DNA from: Demequinaceae bacterium UBA4004
GTDB taxonomy: Bacteria; Actinomycetota; Actinomycetes; Actinomycetales; Demequinaceae
Assembly: GCA_002384765.1 (NCBI GenBank)
Contig: DGBM01000111.1
Coordinates: 2,560 to 15,137, forward strand
Direction: 5' to 3'
Length of the DNA: 12,578 bases
In this document: positions 1-5,575 of the stretch, in pieces
How the letters are laid out: each line of letters starts with the position of its first letter
Numbering within the stretch: position 1 is the stretch's first letter
The notes under the pieces: generated by a model
Seen by the model: only the letters and a program-made list of their open reading frames with translations
Databases searched by the model: none
What the model was told of the DNA's origin: nothing
Position numbers and translations under genes: made by a program

Positions 1-84
1 GAACTGGGGGGCTATGCGTAGCGCGGACCCGACGGGCAGCGTCGCTGCCAGAGCGGTCATGGTGTCGCCGTTGGGTGTCTTCAC
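1..84 (-). CDS. N-terminal fragment of an unidentified minus-strand protein, cut by the window edge
   Basis: A minus-strand reading frame opens at GTG 84 and stays open to base 1 (28 codons), beginning VKTPNGDTMTALAATLPVGS. A very strong ribosome site (AAGGAGG, bases 102-96 on the minus strand) lies 11 bases upstream of this GTG, which is rather long but far better than anything upstream of the in-frame ATG at 60. The product is not recognisable from 28 residues. The gene diverges from the HTH-parA operon, so the interval of about 125 bases between the two starts probably holds both promoters. Without the rest of the gene no function can be assigned. Confidence 0.5.
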   Translation of the reverse strand, partial: MKTPNGDTMTALAATLPVGSALRIAPQF

Positions 85-139
85 GTCGACCTTCACCTCC
101 TTAGTTTGCCTTACCGCGCTACGGATTCACGAAAAGCCC

Positions 140-177
140 TTGACTAAGTGAATATCTAAGTACAACACTCTTGTCAA
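140..177. promoter_or_regulatory. AT-rich divergent control region with CTAAGT direct repeats
   Basis: This is the only AT-rich patch in the first 3 kb. It holds TTGACT (140-145, a good -35-like hexamer for the plus strand), two CTAAGT copies 12 bases apart (144-149 and 156-161), and a TTGAC/GTCAA dyad (140-144 and 173-177). It lies between the divergent partial gene and the HTH-parA operon. Plasmid parA operons are often repressed by, and partitioned through, sites just upstream, so this is a candidate operator or centromere-like site. No clear -10 hexamer sits at ideal spacing, so the promoter call is tentative. Confidence 0.35.
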
Positions 178-210
178 TCCCACTGGTGGAAATGCAGGAG
201 AGGTTGAGAG

Positions 211-441
211 ATGGCGATGACAGCGGACCGGCCCACGATCGGGCTTCCCGAGGTGTATCTCACGCCCGCGCAGGTCGCGGAGCAGCTCCCCGGTGTGACG
301 GAGAACGCGCTCGCGATCTGGCGGCATCGACGGCAGGGCCCGCCGTTCTGCCGACTCGGCCGCACCGTCGTCTACCCACTGGAGCCTCTGACGCTATGGG
401 TTGCCAGTCACACATTTCCGGGAGGCTCACGTGGACGCTGA
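211..441 (+). CDS. Small helix-turn-helix (excisionase/MerR-like) DNA-binding protein
   Basis: A 76-aa protein. Residues 17-65 read as the helix-turn-helix domain found in excisionases and small MerR-like proteins: a [11 protein letters not shown] first helix, a turn at GVT, a recognition helix [13 protein letters not shown], then a basic wing with G50-R51 and the typical [12 protein letters not shown] strand-helix ending. AGGAGAGG lies 7 bases before the ATG. The last 11 bases overlap parA, so the two are probably translated together. Such proteins act as recombination directionality factors or as small repressors. Its position first in a parA operon favours a regulator or a plasmid-maintenance role, but an Xis role for an integrase outside the window cannot be excluded. 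Confidence 0.8.
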   Translation: MAMTADRPTIGLPEVYLTPAQVAEQLPGVTENALAIWRHRRQGPPFCRLGRTVVYPLEPLTLWVASHTFPGGSRGR

Positions 442-1108
442 TCAGTCGCTGCGGATCGTTGCGGTCGTGAATCAGAAGGGCGGGGTGGGGAAGACGACCA
501 TTACCGTTCAGCTCGCGGCGACCCTGTCCCGCAGGTCTCGGGTGCTGGTGGTGGATGTGGACCCGCAGCAGTCCAGTGTCTGGTGGGCTGACAACGCTGG
601 CGCCGGTCTGCCGTTCGATTTCGCGGGCAGGCAACATCCGAACGTCCTGGTCCGGCTGCGTGAACTGCACGCGACGTACGACCTCGTCCTGGTCGACACC
701 CCCGGTTCGCTGGAGAGCACTAAGCCCCTGGAGACGGTCCTGGATGCGGTGGACTTCGCGATCGTCCCGCTCACTCCGGAGCCGCTCGCGGTCGAACCAA
801 CCATTCGGACGATCACCACGCTGATCGAACCACGGCATGTTCGGCACGCCGTGGTGTTGAACCGGATCGATCCACGCATCCCCACCCAGCTACCCGCATG
901 GCAGGCGCTCCTGGACTCCACCTGGGGCATCCCCCGCTTCGACACCCATCTGCGGCAATACAAGGCGCACGCGGACGCACCCGTGCTCGGGCAGGTCGTG
1001 ACAACGCTTCGCGACAACCGGTCCACCGCGGGAGGCATCGCCGACGTCACCCGCCTGGGTCACGAACTGTCCGGGATTCTCGAGCCCGCACCTATGGGGA
1101 GCTGGTGA
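431..1108 (+). CDS. parA: ParA-family partition ATPase
   Basis: A 225-aa ParA/MinD-type deviant Walker ATPase, close in size to small plasmid ParA proteins without an N-terminal HTH. Visible motifs are the deviant Walker A KGGVGKTT (residues 16-23, with both signature lysines K16 and K21), the A' motif DVDPQ (42-46) and Walker B LVLVDTPG (85-92). GTG 431 was chosen because GGGAGG stands five bases before it and [10 protein letters not shown] then falls at the usual distance from the N-terminus; a TTG at 401 would extend the frame without a ribosome site. ParA forms ATP-dependent patches on the nucleoid and moves DNA through a centromere-binding partner. The likely partner is the next gene, whose GTG overlaps this stop by four bases. 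Confidence 0.93.
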   Translation: MDADQSLRIVAVVNQKGGVGKTTITVQLAATLSRRSRVLVVDVDPQQSSVWWADNAGAGLPFDFAGRQHPNVLVRLRELHATYDLVLVDTPGSLESTKPLETVLDAVDFAIVPLTPEPLAVEPTIRTITTLIEPRHVRHAVVLNRIDPRIPTQLPAWQALLDSTWGIPRFDTHLRQYKAHADAPVLGQVVTTLRDNRSTAGGIADVTRLGHELSGILEPAPMGSW

Positions 1109-1476
1109 AAGCAATGCCCCGCATCGATCTCGCTGCGACCCTCACCGACAGCCGAACCCGAGCACACGCGGAGGACACGGATCCGTCCGTGCCAATGTTC
1201 GCGCGGCTGACTCGCAAGGAAGCACGCGTGCGGGAAGACCAATACGCCGCGCTCTCTGCCCTCGCACGAACGCTGATGCGCCGCCGCACCGTACGGGCAG
1301 AGCGGATCACGGAGAACACCCTCATCCGTGTCGCGATCGACCTACTCCTCACCCACCAGCACCACCTGACCGGGTCCACCGAGGAAGCACTCCGACGCTC
1401 CGTGACCACCGGACTTACAGAATCCAGCACTTCCGTTCACCGTGCGGGCCGACGTGCGGCGGGGAAGGTGTCGTGA
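1105..1476 (+). CDS. Ribbon-helix-helix-like protein, probable ParA partner (ParB-like centromere binder)
   Basis: A 123-aa basic protein starting at GTG 1105 inside the parA stop (GTGA overlap); ATG 1114 is the alternative, and GGGGAG lies just upstream of both. Residues 40-83 fit a ribbon-helix-helix pattern: a short strand (ARVRED), a first helix [15 protein letters not shown], then [16 protein letters not shown] as the second helix. The N-terminus (1-38) and the Arg/Ser-rich tail look disordered. Small RHH proteins directly behind a short ParA are the usual centromere-binding and autoregulating partners in actinobacterial plasmids and islands. The assignment rests on position and helix pattern, not on a strongly conserved motif. 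Confidence 0.65.
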   Translation: MKAMPRIDLAATLTDSRTRAHAEDTDPSVPMFARLTRKEARVREDQYAALSALARTLMRRRTVRAERITENTLIRVAIDLLLTHQHHLTGSTEEALRRSVTTGLTESSTSVHRAGRRAAGKVS

Positions 1477-1802
1477 TGGTCAGCGTCACGGTGTACACGA
1501 CGGGGCCGGCGTGCGTGCAGTGCCGGCTCACCAGCCGACGCCTCGACGAAGCCGGCATCCGCTACACCGAGATTGATCTCACCCTCGACGCCAACGCGGC
1601 GGCCCGTCACTACGTCACCGAGGATCCCGGCTACAGCCAGGCGCCCGTGGTCGTCGTTGACGGTGAGCCCGAGCATCACTGGTTCGGTTTTCGCCCCGAC
1701 CGCATCGACCACCTCGCCTCCCTCGATCAACTGGCGCGGAAAGCGCCGCTGGGTCCCGGTGTCGTGCGGAGTTCCGTCACCGCGGGGATGGGCATGTCAT
1801 GA
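1476..1802 (+). CDS. NrdH-like glutaredoxin/thioredoxin-fold protein
   Basis: A 108-aa redoxin. It opens with VTVYTTGPACVQCRLTSRRL, the first strand and the CxxC active site (C13-V-Q-C16) of NrdH/glutaredoxin-like proteins. Next come a helix, the IDLTLD strand, a cis-proline segment QAPVVVVDG (P57) and a final WFGFRPDRIDHL element typical of NrdH. The last 25 residues extend past the core (NrdH is normally about 75-80 aa). NrdH reduces class Ib ribonucleotide reductase using thioredoxin reductase, but no nrdE/nrdF is present here. Redoxins of this kind are also carried by actinobacterial phages and conjugative elements. ATG 1476 overlaps the previous stop (TGATG) and has GGGGAAGG 7 bases upstream; GTG 1473 is possible. 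Confidence 0.85.
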   Translation: MVSVTVYTTGPACVQCRLTSRRLDEAGIRYTEIDLTLDANAAARHYVTEDPGYSQAPVVVVDGEPEHHWFGFRPDRIDHLASLDQLARKAPLGPGVVRSSVTAGMGMS

Positions 1803-2875
1803 CCGACGACGAACGGCCGCGCGTGCCCCGCCGGGATCGCAGCAAGGAATCACCTGCTCTGCAGGAGTGGAAGGACCAGCGTGAACGCGACGGCCTGCCC
1901 ATCCACGGACCCGAGTATCAGCGCGAGAAGAGCAAGTGGTATCGGGAGCTCACCCGGGACAGGCGGCGGGAGTTGCAGGCAGTGTACAAGGAGCGGAACC
2001 GGGAACACGTCCGCGCCTACAACCGCGAATACATGCGCGCGCAGGCGCAGCGGAGGCGCGCGGAGGAGGACAAGCGTGCGAGGCGTGCGGAGCAGTCCCG
2101 GCAGTACTACGCGGCGAATAAGGACAAGTGGGTCGGATACTCCCGCGCCTACGTCGCTCGACAACGGGCGGAGGACCCGGACGGGTTTCGCGAGCGGCGC
2201 CGCGCGAATAACGCGGCGGACTATCAGCGGCACCGCGAGGAACGACTTGCCGCGAAACGCGACGCACACCGTGACAACCCCGACGCCCGCCGAGCTGCCG
2301 CACGGGACTACTACGAACGGCACAAAGATGAGGTGAAAGCGAAAAGCCGCGACCGCTACCAGGCGAACAAGGAACGAGCGAAAACGGCGGCGACGGCGTG
2401 GCGGCGGCGGGAGAAGAACCGCCAACAGGGCGGGCTGCCCACTGAGCGACTGCACGGGACCAGCAGTGCGGAACGCGCGGAGAACCGCGCCGCCGCGACG
2501 GCGTTCTTCACCACCCCGCGCACTCCGGAACAGATCTCGCAACTGCAGGAGGAGTACGCGGTCAGCCCGGAGATGACCGCGGCCTGGGAACGCGACTGCC
2601 AACGAGCCCGCGCCCACGTGTACCTCGCCACTCAGCCAACGGTCGGACACAAATTCGTGGACCCCACCGATCGGGAGGCGTTTCGACGGATCGCTCGGGA
2701 ACGCGAGCAGGCCCGCAGGGACGCCGTAGAGGCTGCGGAGGATGCCCGGATGGATGAGATCGCTCGCAACCTCAACGACACCCTCCGCCACACACCCCGC
2801 CTCCCCAATCGCCGGCCCGACGCGACCGGCCCCCACACGGGACCCGCAACACCGGGGAAAGGGCTCGGACTGTGA
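1799..2875 (+). CDS. Highly charged basic protein with degenerate ~15-residue repeats, function unknown
   Basis: A 358-aa protein starting in an ATGA overlap with the redoxin gene. About half its residues are Arg, Lys, Glu, Asp or Ala. Residues 61-200 carry a degenerate repeat of roughly 15 residues, best seen as RQYYAANKDKWVGYS (101-115), RDYYERHKDEVKAKS (169-183) and RDRYQANKERAKTAA (184-198), with weaker units between. The pattern is aromatic-rich, charged and probably continuously helical, as in nucleic-acid-binding or coiled-coil spacers. Residues 290-330 form another charged helix and the tail is Pro/Gly-rich. There is no signal peptide, membrane segment or enzyme motif. Its operon place behind parA, RHH and redoxin genes suggests a DNA-related element function, but I do not recognise the family. 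Confidence 0.8.
   Translation: MTDDERPRVPRRDRSKESPALQEWKDQRERDGLPIHGPEYQREKSKWYRELTRDRRRELQAVYKERNREHVRAYNREYMRAQAQRRRAEEDKRARRAEQSRQYYAANKDKWVGYSRAYVARQRAEDPDGFRERRRANNAADYQRHREERLAAKRDAHRDNPDARRAAARDYYERHKDEVKAKSRDRYQANKERAKTAATAWRRREKNRQQGGLPTERLHGTSSAERAENRAAATAFFTTPRTPEQISQLQEEYAVSPEMTAAWERDCQRARAHVYLATQPTVGHKFVDPTDREAFRRIAREREQARRDAVEAAEDARMDEIARNLNDTLRHTPRLPNRRPDATGPHTGPATPGKGLGL
1979..2398 (+). repeat. Coding repeat: degenerate ~15-residue units in the basic protein
   Basis: The stretch encodes residues 61-200 of the basic protein. Units begin near A61, R76, R101, R116, D141, D155, R169 and R184 with a rough consensus R-x-Y-Y-x-x-N/H-K-D/E-x-x-x-x-x-S/A. The repetition is clear at protein level but weak at DNA level, so it is an old repeat and not a recent duplication. 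Confidence 0.55.
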
Positions 2876-2905
2876 CACTGAAGACAACCAGGAAGGCAGA
2901 CCACC

Positions 2906-3160
2906 ATGCTTGACCGTGCAGACGCCGAAGCCGTCATCTACCGCACCGCCGTCGCCTCATTCACCTGGTACCCCACCAAACACCAGGAAGAAACCGGCTA
3001 CAGCATCCAAGAAGACATCGACTGGTGCATCGAACCCCTCGGCGACCTGTTCCTCCCACACCGCCGCGGCCTCAGCGACCGGATCCGCGAACTCATCACC
3101 GACCCGACCGCCGACCGCCGCACCTTCATCCGCGACGTCATGGCCCTTACGACCGACTGA
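2906..3160 (+). CDS. Small hypothetical protein (84 aa)
   Basis: An ATG preceded by GGAAGG (2891-2896, 9 bases upstream) opens an 84-aa acidic frame, 30 bases after the basic-protein stop and therefore probably the last gene of the parA operon. The sequence has a mixed helical character with an aromatic N-terminal half (VASFTWYP at 16-23, EDIDWCIEPLGDLFLPHRRG at 36-55) and a C-terminal helix, RRTFIRDVMALTTD. No transmembrane segment, catalytic motif or HTH is evident and I do not recognise the family. The codons are strongly C-ending, like its neighbours. A longer frame on the same strand overlaps it but reads as a Pro/Ser/Thr-rich shadow. Confidence 0.7.
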   Translation: MLDRADAEAVIYRTAVASFTWYPTKHQEETGYSIQEDIDWCIEPLGDLFLPHRRGLSDRIRELITDPTADRRTFIRDVMALTTD

Positions 3161-3226
3161 ACTGTGGCAGCGCGCTCACGAGATGTCCGAGCTGGCCCGT
3201 TACTCTGCCGGTGTGAGCGGCCCCCC

Positions 3227-3464
3227 GTGAACCCCCGGCAACGACTCGCGGCCCTCTGGCATGACGAGCTGCTCGCCTTCGTGCGCGGCGGCTGAGTCGT
3301 CGAGCTCCACCGACATGAACAGTTCGCGCACCTTCGCGAAGGAGGGGAACGGTTCACCGTCACCCCCGAGCTCCCTTGCACACACCACTGAGCTCGCCGC
3401 CGGCCAGGACCCGCGGAACACCTACCTCCGCTGGTGGACCGGCGCCCTCAACGCGCTCACATGA
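3227..3464 (+). pseudogene. Possible decayed small gene with an in-frame stop and a frameshift
   Basis: GTG 3227 starts a plausible frame (NPRQRLAALWHDELLAFVRG) that ends at TGA 3294-3296. The same frame continues in protein-like fashion (VVELHRHEQFAHLREGGERF) to a stop near 3384. A shifted frame then reads ELAAGQDPRNTYLRWWTGAL to TGA 3462-3464. Reading through one stop and one shift would give a single small protein of about 75-80 aa. No homologue is recognised, and no ribosome site precedes 3227. It could equally be chance open sequence in GC-rich DNA. Confidence 0.3.
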
Positions 3465-3657
3465 CCGCGAACGCGGACTGAGCTTCCTGGGCGGCGAGAG
3501 TGTAGCGGGCCGCGCGGTGCTCCGTTCCGGGCTTTCGCGGCATATGCTCCCTCGCTGCCGCTCGGTCCGCTATTCCACGACCCGGCACTACACACCACCC
3601 GACCCGCTGACCACAGCCGGCTATCCCAGGACACCCGCAGACCGAAGCAACCACCTG
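3465..3657. other. Intergenic stretch with no supported gene
   Basis: I see no convincing gene, RNA or repeat here. On the minus strand a 28-residue frame (ATG near 3543, preceded by GAGGGAG) ends at 3457. It is too short and too poorly supported to call. Confidence 0.4.
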
Positions 3658-3737
3658 CGAAGTATCGGACCCCCGAAGTTCGGAACTTCCGACCTCACAG
3701 AGTCACTGACGCCCGAAGTGCTGGAGTCCCGAAGTCG
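3658..3737 (+). repeat. Four iteron-like CGAAGT direct repeats
   Basis: CGAAGT occurs at 3658-3663, 3674-3679, 3714-3719 and 3730-3735. The copies form two pairs, each with 16-base spacing, 40 bases apart. After each copy the next bases are partly alike (GG or TGG about 3-5 bases on). Elsewhere in the window the hexamer appears only singly, about every 2 kb, so four copies in 78 bases is a real cluster. Phased repeats in a gene-free segment beside a partition operon resemble replication iterons, a centromere or an operator array. No rep gene is visible here, so the function is open. Confidence 0.5.
3675..3689. repeat. 15-base perfect palindrome inside the iteron cluster
   Basis: GAAGTTC-G-GAACTTC is a perfect 7+1+7 inverted repeat overlapping the second CGAAGT copy. 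It lies about 70 bases beyond the zeta-like gene stop but lacks a T-run on either strand, so a protein-binding site is more likely than a terminator. Confidence 0.5.
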
Positions 3738-3758
3738 CTGGCACCCGCAGCTCCCGGC

Positions 3759-4748
3759 TCATCGAGTCACGCCCCCGCGGTCAGGGCCAGCAGGACCGAC
3801 GACCGGACCCGTCGCGTCGACTGTCTCTGTCGGCGCCAACGTCCGGCGCAGCTCGAGCAGTCGGGTAGCGATGCTCCGCTCCTGGACCGCGAGCACATCG
3901 GAACCCTCGAAGGACGGCAGGTGCGGGGTCACCTCCCGCAATGCAAGATCGTGCAACTCAACGAGAGCCTCAAGCACGTCTCGTTCGGGGCGGCGCAGCG
4001 ACTGTGCGAACTCGCTCACCCGGCGAAGTTCGCCTAACCACTCCACCATGTCCATCGTCGAAGGTGTGACGGACTGCGCCTTCACGAGCGCCTCAACCCC
4101 GCTCCCACCCTGGTCGGGCGCCGGCGTCTCGCTGTCGAAAACCGTGCGACCGCGACGGTCGAGCACCACGAGCCCACTTTCGGGGGCGTCGGTCTCGACT
4201 GCGGCGACGACCGCCCTTGTCGCGTCGAAGCCCGCCTGGTGCTCTTCCCCGTCCGTGAACCGCGAAGCACGACCCGCCTGGATGCGTGACGCGTGCGTCG
4301 ACGCCAACGTCAGCAGACTCTCGCGCGCCGGCACACCGACCATGATCACGCGCGTCCGAAACCCCTGCTCGGCGAACAGCCGTAGAGTTCCCGTGACCGC
4401 GTCCGGGTTCTCGAACGACCCCTCCAGCAGCACCGATCGTCGATGATCCCGCGCATACGCGATGCAGGCACCCACCCACTGCGCCGCCGCGGCCGCCAGC
4501 TCAACCTCCGCGTCAGCAGTGCCGACCAGTTCCGTGTATCGCGGATGGAAGGCGCGCAACTCATCACCCCTCACGACAGCAAGACGATGCTGCGCTGCGG
4601 ATTGGATTCTCGAGATGGCCTGTGCGCGGCCTGACCCCTGCTGCCCCGACAAGATCACAAACTCGGGCTCAACGTCCTCAACGTCGGCGAAGACGAGCGG
4701 GCGAATGTCGCGGTCAAAGACCCGCTCAAGCTCATCGGACGGTGTCAC
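3759..4748 (-). CDS. Zeta-toxin-like kinase with an altered P-loop
   Basis: A 329-aa protein with the zeta-toxin layout: FVILSGQQGSGRAQAISRI (residues 30-48, P-loop position), VVRGDELRAFHPRYTELVG (58-76, the family's D-x-x-R/K-x-x-H-P-x-Y stretch, D62), SVLLEGSFENPD (105-116), and SRIQAGRASRFTDGEEHQAG (154-173, the Arg-rich nucleotide/substrate-binding segment). Zeta toxins phosphorylate UDP-N-acetylglucosamine and block wall synthesis. The Walker A lysine and the following Ser/Thr are Arg41 and Ala42 here; the codons CGC and GCA were checked at 4628-4623. Activity is therefore doubtful or altered. The C-terminal 110 residues form a predicted helical extension. GTG 4748 directly follows the antitoxin stop (TAAGTG), so translation is coupled. 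Confidence 0.8.
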   Translation of the reverse strand: MTPSDELERVFDRDIRPLVFADVEDVEPEFVILSGQQGSGRAQAISRIQSAAQHRLAVVRGDELRAFHPRYTELVGTADAEVELAAAAAQWVGACIAYARDHRRSVLLEGSFENPDAVTGTLRLFAEQGFRTRVIMVGVPARESLLTLASTHASRIQAGRASRFTDGEEHQAGFDATRAVVAAVETDAPESGLVVLDRRGRTVFDSETPAPDQGGSGVEALVKAQSVTPSTMDMVEWLGELRRVSEFAQSLRRPERDVLEALVELHDLALREVTPHLPSFEGSDVLAVQERSIATRLLELRRTLAPTETVDATGPVVGPAGPDRGGVTR

Positions 4749-5003
4749 TTACGAGCCCTGCCGCACTTTATCGAGCTCCGACTGCAACTCGGCGATCGCG
4801 CCAGCAATCGCCGTCGCGTCGTAGCCGTCAACCGACTGAACGAACGAGCGCACCTGGTGAACTTGCGCGGCGGCATCTTCCGTGGGTATGCGGCCGCTCC
4901 GAGCTTGCGCAAGGAGCGCCGCGATCGTCCGATGGGCGACCGCGTCGAGCGCGTCAGATGCTGGGGCTTCCCGCAAACGCCACGGCGAAAAATCGACACG
5001 CAT
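4749..5003 (-). CDS. Probable antitoxin of the zeta-like toxin
   Basis: An 84-aa, largely helical protein. Its C-terminal half, DGYDATAIAGAIAELQSELD (residues 59-78), looks like a long amphipathic helix, and residues 21-57 predict two more helices. An excellent ribosome site AAGGAGGG lies 4-5 bases before ATG 5003. Its stop abuts the toxin GTG, the standard antitoxin-first order. Zeta antitoxins (epsilon and analogues) are small helical proteins that occlude the toxin nucleotide site. The sequence does not resemble canonical epsilon, so the assignment is by position and size. Confidence 0.72.
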   Translation of the reverse strand: MRVDFSPWRLREAPASDALDAVAHRTIAALLAQARSGRIPTEDAAAQVHQVRSFVQSVDGYDATAIAGAIAELQSELDKVRQGS

Positions 5004-5011
5004 ATCGCCCT

Positions 5012-5023
5012 CCTTCCGGAAGG
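5012..5023. promoter_or_regulatory. 12-base palindrome at the antitoxin ribosome site (candidate operator)
   Basis: CCTTCCGGAAGG is a perfect palindrome. Its last bases (read on the minus strand) overlap the start of the AAGGAGGG ribosome site of the antitoxin gene, and a weak -10-like TAGCCT lies just upstream on the minus strand. A bound repressor, or pairing in the mRNA, would shut down the pair. The site fits autoregulation but this is inferred. Confidence 0.4.
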
Positions 5024-5338
5024 CTATCGGCTGGATGAAAAGGTTCGAAGTCAGTCACGTGCCGATTCCCGGCGGGGCCACGGACGGGTTGCCATGCCGC
5101 GACGATCGCTGCGACGTTGACCGCCGGCGCCCGACATAGGTCCTTCAGGTCCTGGAACGAACCGCCGATGCTCAGCTTGACGCCACAGCTGGACCTTTGG
5201 CGCGCCGCTAGGCAATTGCCCACCGTCAATCCTTGGGGGCGGACCCATCGCAAACGTCGGCACCGCGTGGCGGGATGGGGATGTGATGTCTGGGCCTCCT
5301 GATAAAGATGCGTATGGCTTACGCGAGAGGAGACGACA
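5024..5338. other. Divergent intergenic region between the toxin-antitoxin pair and the R-M locus
   Basis: This holds no supported gene. It must contain the promoters of the antitoxin-toxin pair (minus) and the membrane-protein-hsdR-hsdS unit (plus). A small dyad GCGTA-TGGCT-TACGC sits at 5310-5324, just before the AGAGGAGA ribosome site of the next gene. A minus-strand frame across 5253-4954 has some protein-like stretches but no ribosome site and overlaps the antitoxin start. Confidence 0.4.
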
Positions 5339-5554
5339 ATGCTCGACTACTGGGAGATGCGCGACCTCTTTCAACAGGGGGTGTGGCAGGGCCTCGTGCT
5401 TCTCTGGCATGCGCTGTGGGTCAATGCGCTGACGTATTGGTGGTTTGGGCCGCTGGTGCTTGCGATCCTCATCACGGCCGGACGACGCAAGCTCGTGCGC
5501 CTTGTGCGATGGATCGGCGGCACATTCGTGCGCGGGCAGTCAGGCCCGATATAG
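5339..5554 (+). CDS. Small membrane protein preceding hsdR
   Basis: A 71-aa protein with a clear AGAGGAGA ribosome site 6-8 bases before ATG 5339. Residues 15-48 are strongly hydrophobic and Trp-rich (GVWQGLVLLWHALWVNAL, then YWWFGPLVLAILITAG), enough for one long or two short membrane segments. They are followed by a basic tail, RRKLVRLVRW, expected to stay in the cytoplasm. hsdR starts 21 bases downstream, so the two are probably co-transcribed. Membrane proteins are not standard type I R-M components; it may be an accessory or a toxin-like small peptide. I do not recognise the family. Confidence 0.75.
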   Translation: MLDYWEMRDLFQQGVWQGLVLLWHALWVNALTYWWFGPLVLAILITAGRRKLVRLVRWIGGTFVRGQSGPI

Positions 5555-5575
5555 CGCATTCGATACGCTGGCGGC

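Noticed and set aside
1850..2887. Long minus-strand open frame opposite the basic protein
   Set aside because: It mirrors the codon structure of the plus-strand gene, has no operon context, and the plus frame has the ATGA overlap and start signals.
2742..3230. Plus-strand frame spanning the end of the basic protein and the 84-aa gene
   Set aside because: Its product is Pro/Ser/Thr-rich, typical of a shifted frame in C-ending codons; the 84-aa frame has the ribosome site.
3457..3543. Minus-strand 28-codon frame with a GAGGGAG before its ATG
   Set aside because: Too short, with no recognisable partner or family; it could be chance.
3658..3737. CRISPR array
   Set aside because: The repeats are only 6 exact bases with 16-base spacing and no cas genes are present, so this is not a CRISPR structure.
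3376..4446. Long plus-strand open frame opposite the zeta-like gene
   Set aside because: The product is Ser/Arg/Thr/Pro-rich without domains, while the minus strand encodes a recognisable zeta-type protein.
4954..5253. Minus-strand frame upstream of and overlapping the antitoxin
   Set aside because: It has some protein-like stretches but no ribosome site, and it overlaps the well-supported antitoxin start in another frame.
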